DNA of 64,000 nt from Piscinibacter defluvii (GTDB taxonomy: Bacteria > Pseudomonadota > Gammaproteobacteria > Burkholderiales > Burkholderiaceae_C): positions 372,001 through 436,000 of the forward strand of contig NZ_RCHJ01000005.1 in the NCBI RefSeq assembly GCF_004011805.1, in the 5' to 3' direction. The notes beneath the pieces are model-generated. The model ran no database searches and was not told the DNA's origin. It saw only the letters and a program-made list of their open reading frames with translations. The position numbers and the translations under genes were made by a program. This document shows positions 1-8,993 of this stretch, in pieces. Every line of letters starts with the position of its first letter. Positions within the stretch are counted from its first letter, which is position 1.

Positions 1-410
1 AAGGCGGAGAACAGCGGCGTGACGACGCAGCCGTGCTTCAGCGCGCCGAGCACGGCGACGTAGAGCGCCGGCAGGCGGCCGGCCAGCACGAACACCCGCT
101 CGCCGGCGGCGACGCCCAGCCCGTCGAGCAGGTTGGCGAAGGCGTCGGTGCGTGCCTTCAGCTCCGCGTAGCTGCAGTCGGACACGCGGCCGTCGGCGGC
201 CAGGAAGCGCAGCGCGGTGCGCCCGGCACGCGGCCCGTCGGCATGGCGATCGACCGCGAGCTGCGCGATGTTGAGCGTGGCCGCACCGGCGCCGGCCAGT
301 TCGTCGCGCACCTGCTGCCACGAGAAGGCGGCGCAGGTGGCCGCCCAGTCGGCCAGGTTCGGCGCCACCGGCCAGTCGGCGGCGGTCTTGTGGATCACGG
401 CATCGCGCAT
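1..410 (-). CDS. AMP-binding acyl-CoA/acetyl-CoA synthetase, N-terminal part (cut by window edge)
   Basis: Read on the minus strand from an ATG at 410. It opens MRDAVIHKTAADWPVAPNL and continues through a conserved early part of the AMP-binding ligase fold: a cap-like segment (NIAQLAVDRHA), then ADGRVSDCSYAELKARTDAFANLL and GVAAGERVFVLAGRLPALYVAVLGALKHGCVVTPLF. These match the N-terminal domain of acetyl-CoA synthetase-type enzymes, which activate a carboxylic acid with ATP and CoA. Only about 136 codons are inside the window; the P-loop, adenylation motifs and C-terminal lid lie to the left, so the substrate cannot be told. No obvious link to the pilus genes beside it. Confidence 0.75.
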   Translation of the reverse strand, partial: MRDAVIHKTAADWPVAPNLADWAATCAAFSWQQVRDELAGAGAATLNIAQLAVDRHADGPRAGRTALRFLAADGRVSDCSYAELKARTDAFANLLDGLGVAAGERVFVLAGRLPALYVAVLGALKHGCVVTPLFSA

Positions 411-561
411 GGGCCGGTCGTTCCTCCGGCGTGGCGGCACGACGGGCGTCGCGCGCTGGCACGCACGCCGATTGAAGGCGCCAACGCGCCGTGCGGGCTT
501 GAGCCTGCGCAATCGCAGCCGCGGTTGCGGCTGCGCCGGCGCCGGTGCCGGTGCCGGCGCG

Positions 562-2292
562 TTACTTCGCCGCCGCCTTGCTGCCGTCCAGCGTGATGAC
601 GCGGGTGCGCGCGCGGTCGAGCTCGTCGAGCGCGGCGGCGGATTCGCGCGTGCTGCGCTGCCAGTCGTCCGCGCCGCGGATGATGGTCGGGCGGATCAGC
701 ACCACCAGCTCCTTCTTGCGCCCGCTGCCCTGGTTGTTGCCGAACAGCGTGCGCGTGACGATGTTGCCCGAAGCGCCCGGCAGCCCCGAGTTGCGGCGCG
801 TGCTCTCCTGCTGCATCAGCCCGCCGATGGCGACGATCTGCCCGTCGGGCACCCGCACCACGGTGTCGGTCTCGTTGACGCTGCTGGAAGCCAGCGGCAG
901 CCGGTAGTTGCCGATCGTGCCGAGGTCGATCTGCTTGGTCTTCTCGCTGACCGCGCTGACCGAGGGGTGCACGTGCAGCGTGATCGTGTCCGCCTCGTCG
1001 ATCTGCGGCGTCACGTCCAGCGCGATGCCGCTGAAGAAGGGCGTGAGCGTCAGCGTCGGCAGCGTGGTCGTGCCGGTGTTGCTGTTGGTGCCGGTGGCGA
1101 TGGTGCCGCCGGAGACGTTGGTGACGAAGTACTCGTCGGTGCCGACCTTGAGCACCGCCTTCTGGTTGTTCAGCGTCGCCACGCGCGGGCTGGAGAGGAT
1201 CTGCACGTCGCCCTGCGTCTCGAGGAAACCGAGCACCGCGGCGAAGCCGTTGCTCGCGAGCGAGAGGCCCAGCGCACCGTGGCCGCCGGCGGGCAGCGAG
1301 ACACCGTCGATGCGCACCCCGTCGGCGGCGGCGCTGAGCGTCGGCAGGCCCTTGGAGTTGCCCAGCAGCGGGTTGCCGGCGTAGCCGCTGGTCTGGCCGG
1401 CGGCGCCGCGCGCACGCAGGTAGGACCAGTCCACCCCGCTCTCGAAGCCCTCGCGCAGCTCGACCTCGACGATCTTCGCCTCCAGCATCACCTGGCGTTC
1501 GATCGCCGCGCGCGTGCTGCGCAGGAAGTTCTCCACCTGGCGCAGTTCGTCGGGCATCGCGCGCACCGCGATCGTGCCGGACTGCGGGCTGCTGACCACG
1601 CTGCGTCCGGCCGCGCCGCCCACCACGGCGCGCAGCGCGTCGGTGGTCTCGGTCCAGAAGTCGCTCGTCGAGCTGGTGGTCACCTGGCTGCTCTCGGGCT
1701 GGGCCAGGCTGGGGCTCGCACTGCCGGTCGCATTCGCACCGCCGCCGTTGTTGTTCGCCACCGGCGCCGAGCCGCCGCTGACCCGCAGCTCGCTGCGGCC
1801 CTGGCGCTTGGCCTGCAGGTAGTTGACCTGGAAGATGCGCGTCTGCAGCGTCGGCGGGTAGACGGTGACGCGCCGGCCGTCGATGCGGAAGTCGTAGCCG
1901 TAGACATCGCGGATCGACTCGAGCGCTTCGCGCATCGTCACGCCGCGCAGCGTGACCGACAGCGTGCCCGAGACCTCCGGGTGCATCAGCATGCTGTAGC
2001 GGGTGTCGGCCACCATCGAGAGGAACACGTCGCGCGCCTGCGCACCGGCCACGATCAGGTCGAAGCGCGGCTCGGGCGGCACCGCCTCGCGCGGGGCCGG
2101 CGGCGGGGCGACGGCCACCGGCGCGGCCGCCGGGGCGGGCGCCGAGGCGGGGGCGGCCGGCAGGCCGAGCTGCAGGCGCTGCGGTTCGCCGATCGCGAGG
2201 GCGCGCCAGGGCGGCCGGTCGGCGCAGCCGGACAGCAGCAGCACCGCGACAGCGGCCAGCAGGAGGCGGGGGGTGGTGAGCACGGCGTTCAT
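562..2292 (-). CDS. mshL: MSHA pilus outer-membrane secretin MshL
   Basis: 576 aa lipoprotein secretin, the outer-membrane pore through which an MSHA-type pilus would leave the cell. Visible features: a lipoprotein signal peptide with lipobox LLSGC (Cys23), a low-complexity Pro/Ala linker to about residue 75, an STN/secretin N-domain at about 85-145, and a C-terminal secretin core ending in VPDGQIVAIGGLMQQES, a typical secretin signature. It is the last gene of the minus-strand msh run, and its ATG overlaps the mshK stop by 4 bp, so it is probably translationally coupled. Length fits MshL/PilQ-family secretins of the MSHA class. A Gly/Asn/Ser-rich insert lies around residues 170-210. Confidence 0.9.
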   Translation of the reverse strand: MNAVLTTPRLLLAAVAVLLLSGCADRPPWRALAIGEPQRLQLGLPAAPASAPAPAAAPVAVAPPPAPREAVPPEPRFDLIVAGAQARDVFLSMVADTRYSMLMHPEVSGTLSVTLRGVTMREALESIRDVYGYDFRIDGRRVTVYPPTLQTRIFQVNYLQAKRQGRSELRVSGGSAPVANNNGGGANATGSASPSLAQPESSQVTTSSTSDFWTETTDALRAVVGGAAGRSVVSSPQSGTIAVRAMPDELRQVENFLRSTRAAIERQVMLEAKIVEVELREGFESGVDWSYLRARGAAGQTSGYAGNPLLGNSKGLPTLSAAADGVRIDGVSLPAGGHGALGLSLASNGFAAVLGFLETQGDVQILSSPRVATLNNQKAVLKVGTDEYFVTNVSGGTIATGTNSNTGTTTLPTLTLTPFFSGIALDVTPQIDEADTITLHVHPSVSAVSEKTKQIDLGTIGNYRLPLASSSVNETDTVVRVPDGQIVAIGGLMQQESTRRNSGLPGASGNIVTRTLFGNNQGSGRKKELVVLIRPTIIRGADDWQRSTRESAAALDELDRARTRVITLDGSKAAAK

Positions 2293-2729
2293 GGCGTGTC
2301 CGTGGGTCGAAGGCGGGGCGCCCGGGCCAGGGCCGGGGCGGGCAGGGGTGTTGCGGACGAGGCCGCGGTGGCCGGCTCGGCGGCGGCCTGGCGCGTGATG
2401 CCGGCGAACAGCGGCACGCGCTGCAGGCGCGCACCGTCGCGCAGCCAGATCGCGTCGTCGCCGATGCGCTCGATGCGTCGCTCGCCGAATCGGTCGCCGA
2501 CACCGCGCAGCCGCGTGCCTTCGACCGCGTAGCGGCGGCCGTCGACGACGAGGATCTGGCGCAGCACCGGCGCGGCGGCGGCGGCCGGAGCGGCCGATGG
2601 CGCGGCGCTGCCGGCCACGGCGGACCGTGCCTCGGCGGGCGGCTGCATCGGGTCGCGCAGCGGCTCGGCGCGGGCGCAGCCGCCGCCCAGCACGAACAGC
2701 AGCAGCGCCGCGACGGCGCGGCGCGTCAT
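2289..2729 (-). CDS. mshK: MSHA biogenesis protein MshK
   Basis: 146 aa. It has an N-terminal signal peptide (TRRAVAALLLFVLGGGCARA) followed at once by the DPMQPP motif (residues 26-31) that marks MshK and the related PilP/GspC-type linker proteins, then an Ala-rich linker and a small C-terminal domain (VDGRRYAVEGTRLRGVGDRF) resembling the secretin-interacting part. The likely role is periplasmic connection between the inner-membrane MshI/MshJ complex and the MshL secretin. The start overlaps the mshJ stop by 4 bp and the stop overlaps the mshL start by 4 bp. The family is weakly conserved, so the call rests on motif plus position. Confidence 0.8.
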   Translation of the reverse strand: MTRRAVAALLLFVLGGGCARAEPLRDPMQPPAEARSAVAGSAAPSAAPAAAAAPVLRQILVVDGRRYAVEGTRLRGVGDRFGERRIERIGDDAIWLRDGARLQRVPLFAGITRQAAAEPATAASSATPLPAPALARAPRLRPTDTP

Positions 2730-3352
2730 GGCAGGCCTCCGGGCACCAGCACGCGCACGTTCAGCTGCGCGAGCTCGCCCTGGCTCGCGAGCGTCAGCGC
2801 GCCCCAGCGCACGCCGGGCAGCTCGCGCTCGAGGTCGGCGAGGTAGGTCATCAGGTCCAGGTAGCGGCCGGCGACCCCGAGCTCGACCCCCTGCCAGCGC
2901 AGCGCGCCGGCCTCGGGCGTGCCCGGCGCGGCGGGTTCCGGCGGCAGGGTTGCCAGCCGTGTCAGCACCAGGCGCTCGTGACGCCGCAGCGTGTGCTGCA
3001 GCAGGCCCGGCAGGCGCGTCAGCCGCTCGGGGTCGGCCAGCCGCGCCTGCAGCTGCGCGTCGAGCTGCTGCAGCTCGTGCCGGGCCGCCTCCACCGCGGC
3101 GCGCTGGCGCGCCTCGGGCGAATCGGCGGCGGCGGCATGCGCGGCCGCGAGCTGGCTGCGCAGCGCGTCGAGGTCGCCGGCGCCGCGGCGCAGCTGCTCG
3201 GCCAGCGCGCGGCGCATGGCCATCTGCGGTGCGAGCACCAGCGTGTCGGCGAGCGCGCCGAGCACCAGCACGAGGGAGACGAACATGATCACGCGCTCGC
3301 GCAGCGAGAGCGCATCGATGCGGCGCGCCTGCGCCTTCCAGAACGGGCTCAT
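2726..3352 (-). CDS. mshJ: MSHA biogenesis protein MshJ (PilO/GspM-like)
   Basis: 208 aa, started at the ATG at 3352 (MSPFWKAQARRIDALSLRER), which overlaps the upstream stop by 4 bp; an open frame continues far upstream but only as a shadow of the neighbouring genes. A cytoplasmic N-terminus is followed by one transmembrane helix at about 22-42, a long Ala/Glu/Arg-rich coiled coil (about 50-120) and a periplasmic ferredoxin-like domain ending LAQLNVRVLVPGGLP. This is the layout of PilO/GspM/MshJ inner-membrane assembly proteins that pair with PilN-like partners. Confidence 0.82.
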   Translation of the reverse strand: MSPFWKAQARRIDALSLRERVIMFVSLVLVLGALADTLVLAPQMAMRRALAEQLRRGAGDLDALRSQLAAAHAAAADSPEARQRAAVEAARHELQQLDAQLQARLADPERLTRLPGLLQHTLRRHERLVLTRLATLPPEPAAPGTPEAGALRWQGVELGVAGRYLDLMTYLADLERELPGVRWGALTLASQGELAQLNVRVLVPGGLP

Positions 3353-3960
3353 CGGGCGGCCTCCGTGCGGGTCGGCGCCGCGCCGGCGATCACGAAGCGC
3401 CAGCCGTCGTCGCCGCTGCGCTCGACCTTCAGCGCGGCCAGCGGCAGGCCCTCGGTCAGCGGCTCGCGCGCGAGGCGCTCCAGCCAGGGCCGCAGCACCT
3501 CGGGCTGGCGCGTCATGCCGGCCAGCTCGATGCGGCCGTCGGCCAGCTTCAGCTCGGTCAGCCAGGCGGCGGGCGGCAGCGACTGCGCCACCAGGCGCAG
3601 CCGCGCCGCGTGGCTGGACTGCGGCGTCGCCAGCCCGCGCTCGAGCTCGTCGAGCGCGCGGCGGCGCTGCGCAAGGTCGGTGTTCACGCGCGCCAGCTCC
3701 TGCGCCAGCGCGGTCGGCGCCGGGCCGGAGGCGGCGGGCTGCGCGGCCAGGGCGGCGGCCAGGCGTTCGCGCTCCTGCGCGTCGCGCCCGAGCACGCCGG
3801 CGAGCTCGTGCCGCAGCGCGGCACTGCCCCAGGCCGCCCACGCGCACAGCAGCGCGAGCGCGACGCCGACGACGCCGAGCGCCTGCGCCATCGCCCGCGC
3901 CGAGAAGTGGCGCTGCGGCGTCAGGAACAGCGGGCTGTAGAGGTTGATCTGTTGCGGCAT
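3349..3960 (-). CDS. PilN-domain protein of the MSHA assembly complex
   Basis: 203 aa. It begins MPQQINLYSPLFLTPQRHFSA, very like the PilN N-terminal peptide (INL[YF]) that docks onto a PilM-like actin-fold protein. One membrane helix lies at about 25-47, then a coiled coil, then a PilN-like periplasmic domain (LAQSLPPAAWLTELKLADGRIELAGMT). It sits between mshI (PilM-like, 9 bp upstream) and mshJ (PilO-like, 4 bp overlap), giving the expected PilM-PilN-PilO order. In some genomes this gene is called mshI2. Together these would form the inner-membrane alignment complex of the pilus. Confidence 0.8.
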   Translation of the reverse strand: MPQQINLYSPLFLTPQRHFSARAMAQALGVVGVALALLCAWAAWGSAALRHELAGVLGRDAQERERLAAALAAQPAASGPAPTALAQELARVNTDLAQRRRALDELERGLATPQSSHAARLRLVAQSLPPAAWLTELKLADGRIELAGMTRQPEVLRPWLERLAREPLTEGLPLAALKVERSGDDGWRFVIAGAAPTRTEAAR

Positions 3961-3969
3961 CTCGGGTCC

Positions 3970-4977
3970 TCAGGCGCTCACCGGCTCCTCGCGCAGCAGC
4001 GCGCCGAGCAGCGGCAGCACCGCGTCGCGCAGCGCGGGCTCGGTGTACTCCAGGCCCTCGAACAGCGCGAGCGGGTCGAGCGCGTTCACCTCCAGGCCGA
4101 GCGCGCCGCGCAGCAGCGCCACCAGCGTGTCGGTGCGCGCGCCCGCGTACACGTCCACGGCCGCCAGCGGCAGATCGGGCCAGCTGCGCTCCCAGACGTC
4201 GATCGAGCGCTGCAGCTCGATCACCAGGTGCGGCACCTCGGCCCGCGCCGGGGCGGCGTCCGGCTCGGCGCCGTAGTCGACGATATCGATGTCGTCGAAG
4301 TCCATCGGTGCCGCGGGCGCCGGCGCGGCGGCCGGGCCGGCGCGCGGCGACTCGGGGCCTTCGGTGTTCTCGATGCGGCGCGTGTAGAACAGCTCGCCGC
4401 CGGCGCTGATCGTCAGCACCGCGAGCGTGCCGTGCAGCACCAGCGCCGCGCTGGCGCGCGCACCGCGCTGGCGGCGCTGCGCCGCGGCGCTCTGCAGGTT
4501 GCGCTGCGCCGTCTCGCGGATGTCGATCACGCGCAGCGCGAGGCCCGCCGCCTGCGCCCACTCGCCGGTCGACTGCACCAGCGCGTTCGGCGCGGCGGCG
4601 ACGAACAGCTGGTGTGCCGCACGCTCGCGGCCGTCGCCGACGCGCAGCACGTCCAGCGTCAGCTCGTCCAGGCGCGTCTCGACCATGTCCTTGATGCGCC
4701 AGCGCGCGGCCGCCTTCAGCTCCTCGGGCGGCACCGCCGGCGCCTCGATCTGCAGCAGCTGCGCGCCGGCCAGCGGCAGCACCGCGATCGTGTCGCAGCC
4801 GGGCAGGCCGAGGCCCCGCACACGCCGGGCGAAGGCGGCGGGCGTGTCCTCGCCGCGTGCGATGCGGCCGCAGCCGCGCACCCGCGTGCCGTCGGCATGC
4901 ACCCAGGTGAGCGCGTCCTCGTCGAGGCCGATCGCGAGCCGGTCGCGGCGGTGGGCGCGGCGCCAGGGCAGCTTCAT
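3970..4977 (-). CDS. mshI: MSHA biogenesis protein MshI (PilM-like)
   Basis: 335 aa, starting at the ATG at 4977, where the stop of mshQ and this start overlap as TGATG. No membrane helix is apparent. The N-terminus (RLAIGLDEDALTWVHADGTRV) and the later ALVLHGTLAVLTISAGGELFYTRRIE and VYAGARTDTLVALL segments resemble the actin-like PilM/MshI fold, including an RWRIKDMVE-type motif. The protein should sit on the cytoplasmic face and bind the N-terminal peptide of the PilN-like protein encoded next. A Pro/Ala-rich insert near residues 215-240 is unusual for PilM but common in MshI. Confidence 0.83.
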   Translation of the reverse strand: MKLPWRRAHRRDRLAIGLDEDALTWVHADGTRVRGCGRIARGEDTPAAFARRVRGLGLPGCDTIAVLPLAGAQLLQIEAPAVPPEELKAAARWRIKDMVETRLDELTLDVLRVGDGRERAAHQLFVAAAPNALVQSTGEWAQAAGLALRVIDIRETAQRNLQSAAAQRRQRGARASAALVLHGTLAVLTISAGGELFYTRRIENTEGPESPRAGPAAAPAPAAPMDFDDIDIVDYGAEPDAAPARAEVPHLVIELQRSIDVWERSWPDLPLAAVDVYAGARTDTLVALLRGALGLEVNALDPLALFEGLEYTEPALRDAVLPLLGALLREEPVSA

Positions 4978-7900
4978 CAGTAGTTCTCGCGTTGGTAGAT
5001 CACGGCGTCCGCGCCGCGGTACAGGCCGAAGCTGGCGCGCGCCGACGGGTCCTTGTCCCAGCTGCTGCCGCACCAGGCGCCGCGCAGGTGGGCGAGGTTG
5101 GCGCCGGCCGTCGCGGCGTCGCCCGTCGCCGGCGTCCAGGGCTGCAGGCAGGAGGCGTCAGTGGCACTGCTGCCGAGGCTGAGTGCCACGTCGACGCTGC
5201 CGGCGCGCCCGCCGCCCGGGGCGGCCAGCAGCAGCCGGCCGATGCCGCCGGCCAGCGTGACGCTGCCGCCGACGCTGGTGTCGGCCGTGGTCAGCGTGCG
5301 CCGCAGGTTGCCGAAGTTCACGGCGCTCGCCGGCACGCTGGTGCAGCTGTCCAGCGTGTTGGTGTCGAAGGCGCTGCCGTTCCACGACTGCGCGACCAGC
5401 GGCAGCGCGAGCGCGCGGTCGGCCGCGCCGATCGCGTTGGTGAGCCGCAGCCGCCCGTAGCGCAGCGCGACCGTGCCGAGCCGCGCGCGGTCGGCGCCGG
5501 CCGTGGTGTCGGTGTCGAGGTCGTAGGCCGCCAGCGTGACGCCGTCGCCGTCCGCCGGCGCGATGCCGAAGGCCGCGTCGAACGGGCCGTCCGGGCCGGT
5601 GCCGCGCAGCGCCGCGGCGGTCAGCGTGATGCCGCTGGCCACGCCGTTGCTCCAGCTGCCGCCGGAGGTGCCGAGCGACAGCCGCGGGCTGGCGCCGCCG
5701 CTCGCGAAGCGCGTGCCGCCGTCGATGCCGGCGAGGTTGAAGTTCGCCGGCGTCGCGAGCGCCAGCCGGGCGAAGCTGCCGGTGTAGTTCTGTGTCGTCG
5801 CGCCGGCGAGGTTCTGCGCCGTCAGCGTGAAGCCGAGGCGGAAGGTCTCGTCGAGGTAGGTGAAGGCCGAGGCCGGCGAGCACGCGGCGCCGGCGCGGTG
5901 CGTCACGCTGGCCGCCGAGAGCGCGAAGCGCGCCGGCACGAAGCGGCCGACGTTGCCGCTCGTGGTGCCGGCCACGGCGCCGGCGCCGAGGTAGTCGCCG
6001 TCGGCGAGCGCCGGTGTCAGCGTGATGATGCCGACCTCGCTGAAGGCGAGCGTCATCGTCGTGGCCGCGCCGTTGGCGAAGCTGCCGCCGGCGATCGTCG
6101 GGTTGGCGAGCGTGCCGGTGGCGCCGCCGGCCGGCAGCACCAGCGTGCGTGTCAGGGCGATGCCTTCGGGCACGTTCTCGCGGCCGAAGTTCGGCGTGGC
6201 CGCGCCGCCCGACGTCAGCGCGGTGACGGTGGCCCCGAAGCTCTCGCCGGCCATGACGAACCGGCCGCCGGTCGCGCTGGTCGCGCCCGGGTTGGGGGTG
6301 CTGGGGCTCGCGGTCTGCCGGATGCTGGAGAGCGCCAGCGCGGCCGGCCTGGTGACGAACGCATTGCTGCTGCCCGACAGCGTGTGGCCGTTGACGCTCT
6401 TGCTCGCCCACAGCGTGATCCGGCCGACGTCGTTGTAGAGGAAGCTGAAGGGCGCGTTGCCGTTGGCGTCGAACACCATCGGCACGGCCGTCGTGCTGCT
6501 CACGCCGCTGGACGGGTTGCCGGCGATCGCGACCGCGCTGCTGCCCGTCAGCGTCATCAGGTTGCCGGCCGAGCAGGTGGACGGGTCGTTGCACTGCAGT
6601 GCCCAGTGGACCGTCGTGCTGCCGGTCAGCCCGGCCTCGCAGGCCTTGGTGGCGGTGCCGCTCTGCACGGCGCGCAGCACGTAGCTGCCCGAGCCCGTGC
6701 CGGCGGTCTGCGTCGGCACCGTCGTCGCCGCGCCGTTGGCGGCTGCGGCGATCACGAAGCCGGCCGTGTTGATCGTGATCGAGCAGCTGTTGGCCGCGCT
6801 GCAGCTGCTGCCGTTGACGCAGCAGCGGCGCGGATTGCTGGCGAGCGACTGCTCGCCCGACAGCGTGACGGTGACGCTCGCGCCGTTGCTCGCGTTCGGC
6901 ACCGAGAGCGTCGTGCTCGCGTTGCCGCTCGCGTCGAAGCTCAGCGTGCTCGTGCCGAGCGTGCCGGCGCTGGTGGCGAGCGTGGCCGTCTGGCCGGCGA
7001 GCGTCGTCGCCTTCGAGGTGCAGGGGCTGCTGCTGTTCGTGCACGCGACCAGGCTCACCGTGGTCGGCAGGCAGGCCAGCCCGGTGGCGGGCAGCGAGAG
7101 CTCGTAGTGGTCGATGCCCGAGGTGCAGGTGTGCACGAGGTCGGGCAGCGTCGCGACCTCGAGCGCCGACAACGCGCTGTTGTAGACGCGGACCTCGTCG
7201 ATGTAGCCGTTCGCGGTGTTGGCGGTGTAGCCGGCCGGCGTGCCGGTCACGCCGGCCATGCGCTGGGCACCCACGTACAGCGTCGCGAGCGCACCGAGCG
7301 TGCCGTTGAGCGTGGTGGCCGAGCTGGCGGCGAGGTCGCCGTCGAGGTAGACCGCCAGGCTGCTGGCCGCCACGTTCCAGGTCACCGTGACGTGGTGCCA
7401 CTCGTTGGCCGGGTAGCCGTAGCTGGTGGTGGCCGCGGTGGACGTGGTGCCGGCACTGTCCTTCAGCGAGAAGCGCAGGATGCCGCTGCCGTCCTTGACG
7501 AGGAAGAAGTGGCGGTCGCCGCCGGCGAGGTCGTTCGACGCGTCGAACAGCAGGCGCGCGTTGCCGTCGTTCCAGACCGACGACGAGGCGTACCAGAACG
7601 CGATCGTGCCGGCGTTGCCCAGGTTGTTGGGATCGATGCCGGTGTCGATGCCGATCGCCGTGGTGCCGGCGGGCACCCGGCCGGCGCCGCAGGTGCCGGG
7701 CGTGCCGGCGATCGCCGCGCCGGGCGTCGCGGGCACGCTGCTGCCGGTCGGGCTGGCGCTGCCGAGCGCGCTGGCGTTGCGGCCGTTGCCGCTCGAATCG
7801 CTCACCGTGCCCCAGCCGGATTCGTCGAGTGCGTAGTAGGCGTAGGGCGCGGTCGGGATCGGGTAGCTGTCGCTCGCGGTGTTGTTGCCGGTGTTGCCGT

Positions 7901-8993
7901 CGCCGCCGGTGCCCGAGACCGTGGCGGTGTTGGTCAGCGTGCCGCTGGCGCCCGCGGCGACGCTGACGTTGATCGTCAGCGTGGCGGCCGCTGCGCCGGC
8001 CGCGAGCGCGCCGTTGCGGGTGCAGGTGACGGTCTGTCCGGCGGCCGTGCAACTCCAGCCGCTGCCCGAGGCGGAGGTGTAGGTGAGTCCCGCCGGCAGC
8101 GTGTCCACCACCGTCAGCGGGCCGGGTTCGGGGTTCAGGCCGTTGTTGGTGACGACCAGCGCATAGCTGCCGGTGCCGCCCGGGCTGAGCGCCGCGCCGC
8201 GCGTCATCGTGATCGCCGGGTCGATCAGCGACGGCTGCAGCGCCATGATGTGGCCGATGCCGTAGTCCACGCTGCCGGCGGCGGTGGCCTGGGCCGAGCC
8301 GGTGGCGCCGACCGCCGCGCGCGGCGCGGTCGACATCTGCAGCGTCGTGCCCACCTCGTTGGCCGCGATCGGGGCCGACTGGTCGAGCCGCTCGGTCAGG
8401 CCGGCGATGCCGCTGGGCGCACCGAAGCTCGACGCGGACAGGTAGCTGATCGAGGTCACCACCATCGTGTTGGCGCTGACGGTGGTGACCGAGTTGGTGC
8501 TGTGCGTGGTGCCCGAGTTGGTGAGGCGGGCGCTCCACGCCGCGCCGTTGTTGTCGATCGGGTTGCCGTTGGAGGTGTCGATGCCGGAGAAGGCGAGGAT
8601 GCCGCCCACCGCGCTGCCGCCGCCGTTGGACGGGTTGGCGAAGGTCCAGGTGTAGTTGGCCGGCTCGCCGGTGCCGACGATCTTGTAGTAGGTCAGCAGC
8701 GTCATGCCGCCGGGTGCCGTGGTCGTGCCGCCGTTGGTCTGGTTGGTCGAGGTCATCAGCGTCCAGCCGGCCGGCACGGTGACCGTCATCGAGCGGGGAC
8801 GCGCGGCGATCGAGGCGATCAGCGCCTGCCCGGCGGTGACGCCGGCGGGCCGCGTGATCGTCAGCGCGCCGGCCGTGCCGTTGGCCGGCAGCGCATCGTT
8901 GCGGCCGCTGCTGCCGCCGAGGTAGACGATCGCCGCGCGTGCCGGGTCGAGCAGCGCGAGGCCGAGCAGCAGCAGCGCGAGCAGGCGCCTCAT
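4977..8993 (-). CDS. mshQ: MshQ-like giant secreted protein (DUF11, LamG-like and DUF6701 regions)
   Basis: 1338 aa, started at the ATG at 8993, which overlaps the mshP stop as ATGA and gives a clean signal peptide (RRLLALLLLGLALLDPARA). Regions in order: an N-terminal beta-rich domain (about 20-255); a DUF11-type repeat (about 260-380) ending in the usual GNNTASD-like motif; a laminin-G/concanavalin-like domain (about 385-620, with YIDEVRVYNSALS); Cys-containing immunoglobulin-like repeats; and a C-terminal MshQ/DUF6701-type domain ending GLYRGADAVIYQRENY. MshQ proteins are the large, variable last product of the pilin section, probably a tip or adhesive component; the LamG-like domain supports glycan binding. 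Very Thr/Ser/Gly-rich, few Lys. Confidence 0.85.
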   Translation of the reverse strand: MRRLLALLLLGLALLDPARAAIVYLGGSSGRNDALPANGTAGALTITRPAGVTAGQALIASIAARPRSMTVTVPAGWTLMTSTNQTNGGTTTAPGGMTLLTYYKIVGTGEPANYTWTFANPSNGGGSAVGGILAFSGIDTSNGNPIDNNGAAWSARLTNSGTTHSTNSVTTVSANTMVVTSISYLSASSFGAPSGIAGLTERLDQSAPIAANEVGTTLQMSTAPRAAVGATGSAQATAAGSVDYGIGHIMALQPSLIDPAITMTRGAALSPGGTGSYALVVTNNGLNPEPGPLTVVDTLPAGLTYTSASGSGWSCTAAGQTVTCTRNGALAAGAAAATLTINVSVAAGASGTLTNTATVSGTGGDGNTGNNTASDSYPIPTAPYAYYALDESGWGTVSDSSGNGRNASALGSASPTGSSVPATPGAAIAGTPGTCGAGRVPAGTTAIGIDTGIDPNNLGNAGTIAFWYASSSVWNDGNARLLFDASNDLAGGDRHFFLVKDGSGILRFSLKDSAGTTSTAATTSYGYPANEWHHVTVTWNVAASSLAVYLDGDLAASSATTLNGTLGALATLYVGAQRMAGVTGTPAGYTANTANGYIDEVRVYNSALSALEVATLPDLVHTCTSGIDHYELSLPATGLACLPTTVSLVACTNSSSPCTSKATTLAGQTATLATSAGTLGTSTLSFDASGNASTTLSVPNASNGASVTVTLSGEQSLASNPRRCCVNGSSCSAANSCSITINTAGFVIAAAANGAATTVPTQTAGTGSGSYVLRAVQSGTATKACEAGLTGSTTVHWALQCNDPSTCSAGNLMTLTGSSAVAIAGNPSSGVSSTTAVPMVFDANGNAPFSFLYNDVGRITLWASKSVNGHTLSGSSNAFVTRPAALALSSIRQTASPSTPNPGATSATGGRFVMAGESFGATVTALTSGGAATPNFGRENVPEGIALTRTLVLPAGGATGTLANPTIAGGSFANGAATTMTLAFSEVGIITLTPALADGDYLGAGAVAGTTSGNVGRFVPARFALSAASVTHRAGAACSPASAFTYLDETFRLGFTLTAQNLAGATTQNYTGSFARLALATPANFNLAGIDGGTRFASGGASPRLSLGTSGGSWSNGVASGITLTAAALRGTGPDGPFDAAFGIAPADGDGVTLAAYDLDTDTTAGADRARLGTVALRYGRLRLTNAIGAADRALALPLVAQSWNGSAFDTNTLDSCTSVPASAVNFGNLRRTLTTADTSVGGSVTLAGGIGRLLLAAPGGGRAGSVDVALSLGSSATDASCLQPWTPATGDAATAGANLAHLRGAWCGSSWDKDPSARASFGLYRGADAVIYQRENY

